64,000 nucleotides of DNA, from NCBI RefSeq assembly GCF_000003815.2, contig NC_049988.1, positions 10,215,012-10,279,011 of the forward strand, in the 5' to 3' direction. Within the stretch, counting starts at the first letter, position 1. Every line of letters starts with the position of its first letter. This document shows, in pieces, positions 39,901 to 51,900 of the stretch. The translations under genes were made by a program, and so were the position numbers. This stretch comes from Branchiostoma floridae. Its lineage: Eukaryota > Chordata > Leptocardii > Amphioxiformes > Branchiostomatidae. The notes beneath the pieces were generated by a model. That model worked only from the letters and a program-made list of their open reading frames with translations. It was not told where the DNA came from and did no database searches.

Positions 39901-42900
39901 GCATCATCAGTTCATCAGCTGCCTACAGGTCTGAGATAGGCACCTGATGATTGCCACAGCAGCGACAGTCAGAGGAACAAAAGCCATCAGGCACCTCTTC
40001 ACGTGTACCTAGGGGGTCTTTTGGTATCGCATGAGCCAAGCTTACATGATGGTCAAGAATGAACAGGTGTCATTTTAGGTCATGACTGGTACGTCTTTGC
40101 GAACTTTGGTTTGCATTCAAGAATTTTGTGTCGACAATGATAGAGTAAATTCTCTATTCAACTGCCAATTTGAGCAAACTTCTTTTATGTTTGTAACCAG
40201 TCGACCCATGCACCAAGACAATAGTACTATGACATACATGCAGACACACATGGTATACATACTTATTCCCCAACCCATATGCACCAAAGCAACATGCATA
40301 CACAAGTACTGACGTCATCACTGCTCCTAGGATACGATTAGCCGTGAATGACCGGCCTAAGTAAAGACAGACATGAAAGCACAGGTCATGGGTAATAAGT
40401 TACGGATCATGTCTGAAGCCACACCTTCCCCTCCCTTGGTTGACGTGGGATACATGTCATGACGCTCCGAGCAAATCAAACACAATTTCTTGGTACTGTC
40501 CCTGGTCTACCTCTGCGACATTGAAGAGACAAGGTGGCAGGAATCCACTCAACAGACAGGAATAAACAGTCACTTCAACCAGTAAGACGATCTTAGGAAC
40601 ACAGCCGATTCGATCTATCTCACCGTCCAGCTTTTTTCTTTTGTTTGAAACGTAGTCAAAAGGACAAATTTAGGATTAGGGACTTTATGGTCGTATAGAT
40701 CAGCGACATGCCCTCAAAGTTAGAAATAAAAACAAACAAAAAGCATAGTTTTCCTAACAACCTGGCAGGGTAGGTGCAACTTGTAACGTTCATTACCATG
40801 CAGACAAATGGAAGTAATTTGGAAGATGTTCCTTACTGGAATCCCCACCCGGTGCCACCGAATATTATTGCAAGGCCGAGAATGGTTCCTGCGACTATCC
40901 CAATGATTGTGCTAGACATACCACCTGGGCGGCGTGTGAGGAGAGAACGAAACTCTATCAGAATTTCTGAAATGTGGAACACTTTTAGCCTGAGGAAGAT
41001 AGTCATGAAAAAAGTGTTATTGTTTTGAAATAAAGATGAAAGGGAGAACTGTTGGCGCAGGAAGATAAGAGGGAAGGAAGTTGGGCGATTTGCCATGGAG
41101 GAGGGCACATCCTAGCCAAAGAAGTACATGATGTTGAATGTTAGGTCTAAGCTTTTGTCTCTGAAAGGTGGACCGTTGATTTTAAACTATTCCAAAGCCT
41201 AGTTTCTTTAAGATGAAGATGTTAACTCAGTGGGATGAAGGAAGATTTAAGGAGACTTAAGGTGTTTAGTGGTACAGTTCGGTGAAATCTAATCTTTCTT
41301 GAGGGTGGGTCACTTGCAACAATCATGCCTAGAGTTACGTATGATGACGCTGGAACTGGACAGGAGTTAGAGCGGCTGCCTTGATGTTTCTACTTTCTAC
41401 AGAAGCAGAACTGGTCAATGAACGTTTCAAAGGCAGCCACTGAACATGCAGAAATCAGCAACGTATGATTTGCCATGATGAAAATTGACATGCAGCGGGA
41501 TGGAGACAGCGTGAGGGATGGAACAGAACGTCACATGCAGCGTACGTCAGAGTTGGGACGACTTGGGGCACTACAGGGTGCAGCGAATGAAAGAAACCCT
41601 TAGGGTGATGGTCAAAAGCAGAGGTAGACAATATGGCGACCGTTGGTATGTTTTACTGCCAATGAACGAACGTCATGCAACATCCGGGGTATTCATGCTT
41701 TGCGCATGCCTAATATCCCACGCAACCAGGTGCATTACGGGATAAGAGGTGGGGCTTTGTCATGAATGAACAAATGGCACAATGTCCTAAGATATGATCA
41801 AGAATGCATACCCTTCGACGGCTTAAAGTTAAGGAAAATCGGCCTAGGAAAAATGAAAAATTGTTGTGACTTTACGTAGATGAAACAGCAAAAATCAGTG
41901 CTGGGTATTTAGGGAATAAGGACGAGCAGTGGCAATAGGTAAGGGCATGGAGGAAACGATAGAAGGATATGCAGTCCTGAGCCAAACTTCAACTAGACAC
42001 GGCACGAATGCATTGAAAGTGCTTACTGAAATCCCCACCCCAGTCCACCGAATACAATAGCAATGGCTAGCAATGTACCCGCCATGGAACCTATGATTGC
42101 GTTAGTTGTACCTGGGGGGACAGGAGTGGGAACAGGCGGTGAACAAGCTGGTTAAAACGCGGGATCAGAACCAGAGTGCGGGGTCATATTCATAACAAAG
42201 ATTAGTCAAGTTAGTCAAACAAACCAATTAAAACAATGTGGAGACAGGTAACGAAGGACAGTTCAGGTAGACCCATATAGTGCTGAAAGCGAATCATCGA
42301 TATTTTTCTACATAAAATGTAATTGAAGTAAGTAAGCCAACTTTACAAAAAAGATGATAATGACAAGTGCACCAGCGATAAGCACGTGAAAAAGCAGATG
42401 TTGTAAAAGATTACAATGATGTTACTCATGTATATATATATATATATATAAAATATTATATCATACACCACTTTCTAGCTGTGATGTTTTCATCTTACTC
42501 TCTGATCGTGAATGTACCAAAGTTACATTAATCCAATTTTTACTATATCAAAGAAAACACTGATATAATATTTGATTTTATCTCATAGAAAAAACGATAA
42601 TTACTTTCAGACATTTAAAAATGGGAGAGGTTACGTTTTGAAAATAAAAATGATTTGAAGTGAGAGCGAATGAAGGTAGGTAAAACGAAAATGCGCACAT
42701 CCAAAGGGAACTTTAGTAAATGGACACACATTCTACACATGATATCACCTGATGTATGTTTTGAAGTTTTGACTGATTGCTGACAATAGCGTGTCATAGT
42801 TCACCTTGGTTTCCAAGCATACCATCTCCGTTGTTCGCTGGGGGGACATAGTTACCGCAGTCCCTGCCCCTCCACTCCTTCGTGTCACACAGGCATCTGT

Positions 42901-45900
42901 CTTCATTCGTGCAATTCTGGAGGAACAGTGATGAGTACAACAGAACATTCAAATCGAGTAAGAACACTTGTAGTTGGAAAACTTACTTTGGTTCGTGGTA
43001 GGCAATCTCATTAAATCAATATTTAAGAATAATGAAATCCATACCAAAGACATTGTAAATTATGATAATGCTGTTCATTAATAGTTAGGGAATATGTTAT
43101 GCTTATTGACTAATGCAATAATTAATACCAAAACAAATTCACGGGTCTTTAATAGTGTGCAAGTGTGCAGATGTTGACACACTGGCAGCACCAAATCCGT
43201 AGGTGTTTTGGGCACCTTTAGACAGATTAGCCGTGAGGCTCGGTCGGCGTCACTCCACCGTCATTGGGGCAGGGGCATGGTGAGTATCGAACTCAGGACC
43301 TACTGATTCTGTTTCCAATGCTCTAGCCGTTATGCCACACAGATATTAGCGTTCACACATGTCAAAGACCAGGAAGTTTTGAAGCTGGTTCGTATAGGAC
43401 ATCTAGTTAAGCATTTATTTTCCTGAAACGTTGACCTGAGTTGTCCACTTACTCCATGTCCAGAACAGGGCAGCCCATTGACGCCTACAGGACAGGGCGT
43501 GATGTTGAAGCTGGAGACCTCCACACACCGCCCACTGTGGCACATCTTGTTGGTGCCGCAGGTTGTCCCGTCCTGGACATATCCGATGTTATTACTGTCA
43601 TCCAGTAGCACGTGGCCACCCCTAGCAAACATGAAAAACACACTGCATTTCATCTATAATTGGCAGTTTCACATGAACCTCGTTGGTTGAGGAGAATCGT
43701 CGCTTTGATATACAGATTCTATTGGTGTTCAATGATATCACATTTTTATATGTCCTTAAGGTTTGATCAGATATTAGAAGAAGTAGATGACACATGGCCA
43801 TTGCATCATCTCTATTCCATCTATCTATTCTGTGTTCTCGACAAAGCCTGATTTCTGCTAATGATGATGGCTTGCTTGATCCCTAGCTAGCTCGGGTTGT
43901 TGCGACGTCCATAATGGGTTCTCAGCTTACAATAGTCAAGGAATTCCCGCCCACATGTACAGAAGTTCTTACTTGCAGTGCATAGTCTTGCCAGTCCTTG
44001 GGTAACTCTTGGACGTCAGTGAGCCGTCCAGAACGCCGACCCGGGGGACTGTCACGTTACCGTCGCACAGAAGGTAGCCACAGAAAATGTCTCTGAAACA
44101 TCACCAAATATGTCAACATTTGCCGTAGGGTGAGACAATAAAAAACGTACATGCCATTATCGAACATGGTGCAATAGTGGGTACACAAAAAGGAAAATTC
44201 TATGAAGGTTAGACATCTAGGTAATAAGATACGCAGCTACTCAAGAGCAACTGGATATGATTGTGGACACGGTCAGACGTTTCAGACAACATCTGTTGTC
44301 TTTCGTCAGTGACACTGGAGAGATCTTTTTGTACAGCAGGTTTTCATATCTAAGCTATGAAATAATCTCCTTTGCATATCAATTCATGGCTAGGATATAA
44401 AAAAAGGGCTCTCAAATGAGATCTCTCCAGTGTCACTGACGAAAGACAACGGATATTGTCTGAAATGTCTGACCATTTCCAAGAAGGAAACTATTGACAT
44501 ACTTTGGTTCACATTTGTCCCAACCGCCATCTTCGCTTTTCCCGCAGTTGCCATCCCGGTTTCCATTGATGTTGAGCCTCTGATAACAGACGTCATCTGC
44601 TGTGTACACATCTAGGAGGGAAAGACGCCATTATTGGGTTAGTAGAACTTTATGGATCTTGATCTGATTTCATGTTATTTTATGTCTTGTTTTTAACAGT
44701 CGAGGAAGATTAGCTGCATGCATTTTGATGTAACGTTATGTGGCTAATGGGCTGAATAAAGTTTCCAAGTTTCCACCCATGCTTTTCCTCAATTCTATCT
44801 TTCTGGTGTATTAGAGGTGTCTATTAGAAGCAAGGCATAACTTTCATTTAATATGACGTTTGAAAATATATGGAAAACATTGCAGGGAAACAAGTCAGTA
44901 CCAATACAGATTGAAACTTTATACCCTTTTTCATCATCTCACGTATGGCTAATATATAGTCGACATGAAATCCACTAATGTAGTAAACGTATGATTAACG
45001 TCTCTGAACTTACCTTCACCCCAGACATATTTGCACTGGTTTGTTCTTGTTCTGCATTCGCCATAGTAGCAGTGGCCCTGTGAAACGCAGAAGTACGGAA
45101 GATTGTCAAATACCGTTTGAGTTTTAGGTACTCTTATTCTGGGAGTCTCGAAACCTAAACACAGAAAAATTAAGAAGAAAAATGTCCTTACATCGACTTC
45201 ACAGAGTTGTCCATCTTGCTTGTAAAGGTTGTCTGGACACTGAAAAGGACAAGATATGATTTCACTGAGTTAGCAAGCACGATTTCACTCTCTAACCAAG
45301 CACAAACTGACAACTTTTACTTCTCAGCGCACTTTGAACCAGACGTATTCTAGATAGAGAACTTTTATGTTACGCTTGTTTTTCAAGTTAAAGTCAGAAA
45401 GTTGGCCATACCTCCCCACTCCGACCGGTGCACTTTTCCTCCAGGTCGCAGGCGTTGACTGGCGCTCTACACGCCGTGTCCCCTTCTTTGTACTGAGAAA
45501 ATATCATCACGTATTGACAGATTCATGCAAGCCTTGCAACTAGTCATTCTTAGTCTGTTTTTCGAAATGCATAAGAAAATGCTCGGTATTTACAGTCTCA
45601 TCATCGGCGGAAAAAGATGATGTGACGTGAAAGTGAAGTAAAGAACACGTTGTTTTCTATCTAACTGTCACACTCTTGTCTCGTGACTACTTACCTTGCA
45701 TGTTGACAAGTCGCAGCATTCTCCGTGTGCGCATTGTGCTTCTTCTGTCAGCATACAGTTGTCGCAACATTTCACACACCGTCTGTAATACTTCGCATTC
45801 GCTGGCTGTGAATTGGAGATACATTTAGTGTCGCTACTTTCAAGTGTCGTCTGAGTCGTAAACGTTTGAAAAAAAAACAGTTAGAATTTCTACCGTTACA

Positions 45901-48900
45901 ATCAAAGTTATACTTTGTCATATGTCTTGCATTTTTCTACATTGACTGTCATTGAAGTTTTGCCGTTAAAAATCAAATAGCGAGATAAAAACTGCAGGTT
46001 GTAAATGTAAGTAAACGTACCGTAGGAGGCCCACAGTCACACTGTTCACCTTTCTCTATAAACCCGTTCCCACAGTAGGGGGGTTCGTGTAGCTGGACGG
46101 CAAAAATGATATGTTAAAACAAGTTTAGTCTGTCGGAACACACACTATGTAGATAAGCGTGTATGTAACGTAAGAATTTTTGCATAATGATAAATTACAT
46201 CCGTGAATAGTTTCATCAGGTTGGTATGTCGTTGAATAAAGAGACTTTTTTTTGCACAACCACAGCTTTATCTACACAATGACACACATTGCTGCGGCAC
46301 AGTTTGAACCAATCAAAATTGCCATTAAGAAGGTGACAGACGGTCACCGAAACCTCAGTGAAAATTTGTGGTTGTGCAAAAGAGTATCTTTATTCAATGA
46401 TTAATTAGAGTTAACAATAAGAATTTACCACCAGAAAACATCTTTAAAAGAATGGTTTATTGAAAATGTAGACTCCATCTCACTATCACCACACATACAC
46501 GTACACGCACATAATGCACCGAAAACAATCCGTACCTTTTGAGGTCTGTTGAAGATACAGGCACCAAGTCCGTTCATGAGTAACTGTCGATAGTCCCGTA
46601 CGCTACATTGGGAAAATCTTCTTGGCTGCTGGATTCTGAATAGGAAATGGCAAATGTTAGATATGGACTTATGAGTATTGAAATTCAGACAATGTCACTT
46701 CCATTGTTTTCTTGTTTTGTTTGTTTATTCCTTTGATACAATATTGCAGAAGATGGATCGTGATCGTGTCTTACCCTCTTTCCTTTTCCATGATGCACCC
46801 GTACCAGTCTGGACAAGCCTTAAAGCAATCTCCTGGTGAAGAAGGTATTTCATTCCGGTTAATAAAAGTGCAGTCGTATTTATTGACGTGTTTCGTAACC
46901 ATGCGACATAGAGAAATGATAATAACTATTGCTAGGTTCCTTACAGAAATAAGAGTGTTGAATTTATACTTTGCATCGTCCGACTGCGGTAAGTTAGTCT
47001 TTCTGCACATCAGCCACCGTTACTAAAAAGACACGAACAATTAACTGCATTCCATTCTTACAGAAAAAAAGCATTTTATTCGATGAAAACGATAAGAGAA
47101 TGATTACTTCCGTTATCATCGTGCATCCCCAGGTTGTGTCCCAGTTGGTGCGCTAACGTCACAGCTAAAACCACAGCATTCCTGGGGTTCTGGTTCTGAA
47201 GGGAATGAAAACATAGTGTGTATTATAATCTTCCTACATTCATACATCGGTTACGAACATATATTGGAGCTTAACGTAATCCGAAGTGGCAATGCATGTC
47301 TTGAAATAAAGAGAAACGTCTCGACGTCTTGTAGAAGTGTTGTTCTAAGATATATATACATATGTTCACGTCTTATTTCAGGTTTTGCTCTTACCCATCA
47401 TGAATTTATTATACTTTCTATCGTAATCCTTCGGATTTGTCTTTGTCCGTTTCTATCATCTCTTGTATTCTATTTCCATTTTCATTTTTTATGTTTTATA
47501 TGAAATACAATTTAAAAAAAGAAGATGGTGTTCTTGTCTCGTCATTTTATCTATTCTAATGGATAACAGATTGTCTGCTACTTCGTTACATGTGGATCTA
47601 ACAGGATACATTTTACAAGTCACTGAACTCACTTCATTCACGCCTCCGCTGTTCCGTTTCGTGCAGATCCCGTTGATTGGTGCTTGGCCGGTTACACCGT
47701 CTGCAAATGCCATGCCGCTAGAGAGGATAAAGAAAAAGGCAGAACTTCGTCATCATTATCATAGCTACCCCCAGATAACCCCGCAAGGGGCGACATGGGG
47801 GGGGGGGGGGTTGAGTTGAGGTCCCGGGTTAGGGCTGGCAGCCCTCCTGCCTCCTGCCTTGACTCGGCGAAAGTCTAAAGAGTTGCTTGTGAGGAAACGT
47901 TCTAACATCAATAACACACCCTTTTCTCAAGAGGGAAGTGTGAAAAATGTTTGTTAGTTTCTTTATATGTTTCTTGGTGAACTTCTATTCGTACAATGTA
48001 ACACAAAATGTGCATACTATTCTCCTGGGATCTTAATTTCTCATATACAAAAATAAATACATTGAAAATTACAATGTAGCAAATGATAATTGCAATTAAT
48101 AAGGCACAATTTCAACTACCTACTGATGTGTATACGACTGAAAACTAACGATGGAAACTGATATAAGATGAAATGTAGCGGAGAAACATTGTGTATTTAC
48201 ATTATACATTGTTAACCACCACACCTCATCCCGTGTGGTTGTGTATTTTAGTCAATACCTTATAATTGCGTGTGTTTGCAGATGTAATGTGACAAGGTAA
48301 GTTGTTTATGTACGTTTATGTCTAGTGCGAAAAGTATTCCCGGAAACATAATAAAAAGGCTGAAGAGGGTTTGAGTTAATTCCGTTTTATCATATCACGT
48401 CCGTTCCGCAAAGTAATATAAATGACGTCAGGAGTGGTAAAAGGAAACACATAATGACGAGCTTATGATACTAAAGGCGTCAGATATTTTGGACAAGGGG
48501 GAAATGTTAAATCTTAATTTCATACATCCCTTTCAATGAGGTCGTCTGTACCAAACTCTGCAAAGAATAGAAGTCTTATCTTGTTTGGTCGTCTAGTATT
48601 GGGAGAATTTGGCGCCATTCTTTCATTAGGAAAATAGTCTCTTGTGCATCCTTTGTATGATCCCACTGGTGCTTAGATTACCTGATCTTACCGTACAGAG
48701 CTGTATAACTAACAGTTGATCATATACCTACTCAGCTGGGGCATCGTGAAGAGCTATGGAATGTGACGTGAAGGACAAACAACAGATTTCTACACACAGA
48801 AAAACTGTCCAAAGGACACAGTGGTGATTGTGGTACTCTTGCACCATTAGGACTCTCCTAGATAGCCAATTTGTCCACATAGAGAGAGAGAGAGAGAACA

Positions 48901-51900
48901 CATGCAGTACAATGCCACTTCACATGCAATGGAGAGTAGAAAGACTTATAGTTACCTACCTGAGTAAATGCGCTGCATCATGCGACTGCCAGTTTAACAG
49001 GTTCCGATATCTGTACTTCAGAAACTGCCTGAGAGTTTCCTGGGCATCACTGTTCACTGCTATCTGGTCTTCACTATCCCACGTCTCTATCGCTACTAGT
49101 GCTATTCTTGTGTTCAGCTGCTTACTGTACATCTACAGAAAGCAGAGACCAATGATCTGTGTTAATTTCATCAGGTTGGTACATGACTGTATAAAGTCCA
49201 AACGATTTTAAGCCACTTCTTAAGAATACGGTCCCGAACGTGACCGAGTTTATGTGCCAAAGTCTCTTAGTATTGTTTCTTAGGCTGACGTCACATTTCC
49301 AAACCGGGGCCCGGCCGGTGGTGTGGGGAAACGAAATTTTAAAATTTATACGGAAAAATATACACAAATGATACCCACGACTATTCTATTTTCGTCTTGT
49401 GTACTTTGATGTCTTTTATATCAATATTCAATAATATATTCATTCCCGGACCACAAAAAGCTGCTCAACCGGGCCCCGGTTCGGACACGTGACGTAGACC
49501 TTACTTATGTCCACGTAATTGTGACAACACGTTTACGCTTGGAACCGCATTTGTGCCACTCCAAAGACACCTATCTCCGTATCTGCAGTATTTAGTATTG
49601 CCCTGAGGAAGATGACAGGCCACCGGAACTTCGACTCATGCTAATACTCTATACGTATATGGCAGTTAATAAAGAACTTTGTTACACAAAGACGAATGAT
49701 TCTCATGCAGTTCCGTTTAGTTACACTAAACACAATCACCCACAGGAAATAAATGTCTCTATTTATCTACGTTATGTTTCCCGACGTGCAGTTTATTAGA
49801 ATATGGCACGTAATAGAACTTCACAAAATACAAGGCATCAACTCATGGCGTTCTCATCCTATAGAATTATAATATAGGAGTGTGGTTTTGAGAGAACACG
49901 TCATCCAAATGTGGTCCAATGAGAGACACGCGTTACATCCATACACCATTTTTAACTCCTCAGGCCAGGGTCTGTCCAGATAAATTATGAGCAGGCAATA
50001 ACACTATATTCTTTGGTGTTTTGTGATTCTACAATAGTGCTATGTTTAGTATGAAGAATAACTTTCACTTACCGCATCTACTAGATTTGCTACGGTCTTT
50101 GCAACGCTACTTGTCCGCTGTGAGTTATTTTTATACATCTGGAACTGTGGAGGGCATAGAAAGTCAAATATGAACGACACCAATTACCATTCGTCCAAAG
50201 TCGTGTCCACGGATAATCGTATCAATAATATCTCCGACAGTTGGTGATTAAACTGTCAGTACAGGGGTCCTACTGCCTTTTCAAAACAACCTCATACATT
50301 ATTAGCCGTACGAGTATGTCAGTAAGGAAACGTAGCTTCAAGTGTGCATTCTACCTATTGACAATTAATGAGGAAGAGGTTCAACCACACAAGTCAACAT
50401 TTTCATCAAAGCGTCTCCTTTTCCGTAGCAGACTGTTTGTGTGTGATGTAAGCAGCCCTTTGCTGTGATGGATAAGCTGATTATTTCTCCACCAATCATT
50501 TTCATTTATTATCAACCTAATTATACGTCGTAAAACCGTTTGGGCCCCATTTTCCTGTCCATGTTTACAGCGAGGTAGGGGAACAGATGTGTCATTCAGA
50601 TGACTTAATCTACTCCTAAGCTGACACACATTAGTCTTCATCAATTGCGGAAAGATGAGGTCTGATTTGCCGTTCTTGATTGTTTTCGTTTGTTTGGTAA
50701 ACCTTAATCATGCAGTGGGCGGTACGTTAAATGGATTGAGGAAGCACAATGACAGTGCACCATCATGACTGTAGCAGTGATGATTTTCAATTTGCATCGA
50801 ATAATTCAAGCTTCATTATACTCCCAATGTCATTGTACGTCCTAACTTATCAAGTCGACGCTTGAATAAAGTTAGGGAAGCAAAAAGAGGATAAGATAAT
50901 ATGGTATGTGATGTCATACTTACCATTCTGTTATCATTTACTAAGATTAGCTCAATGTACTTTGTTTCTGGTAGTACGTCCCTCTTCAATCTTGCCTGTG
51001 GAGACGGAGAAAATGGTTTTCAATGAAGCGACCGCCATAATGTCATGGAGTATAGAACATTGAACATAGGGGTGATGCTCTCATTATACTTATCTGTGTT
51101 CTTTTTTTTTAGATTTTGATTCAATAAAAATCATGAACACCAGGTGCTGAGCACTCATACGTCAGTTGACCTGTCATTGGTCCTGAACACTTTCTATTTA
51201 CACGTTTATACCTGCCCTTGCTACACAAACGTTTATACCTGTCTTGGGTGCTGAACACCATCTAATCACACATCCGTATACTCGTCCACTGCTCTGAACA
51301 CCACTTATGCACGCTAGTATACCTGTCCTTATTGCTGAACACCGCACACACACGCCAGTATACCTGTCCTTGGTGCTGAACACAACCTACACACATCAGT
51401 ATACCTGTCCTTGGTGCTGAACACCACCTCTAAACGTCAGTTTACCTGTCCTTGGTGCTGAACACCATCTATAAACGTCAGTATACCTGTCCTTGGTGCT
51501 GAACACAACATACACACATCAGTATACCTGTCCTTGGTGCTGAACACCACCTCTAAACGTCAGTTTACCTGTCCTTGGTGCTGAACACCACCTATAAACG
51601 TCAGTATACCTGTCCTTGGTGCTGAACACCACCTATTAACGTCAGTATACCTGTCCTTGGTGCTGAACACCACCTATAAACGTCAGTATACCTGTCCTTG
51701 GTGCTGAACACCACCTCTAAACGTCAGTGTACCTGTCCTTGGTGCTGAACACCACCTATAAACGTCAGTATACCTGTCCTTGGTGCTGAACACCGCACAC
51801 ACACACCAGTATACCTGTCCTTGGTGCTGAACACCACCTATAAACGTCAGTATACCTGTCCTTGGTGCTGAACACCGCATACACACACCAGTATACCTGT

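Noticed and set aside
40837-42111. Both transmembrane exons used together as a two-pass protein
   Set aside because: Inclusion of both shifts the frame and reaches TAG within four codons of exon A.
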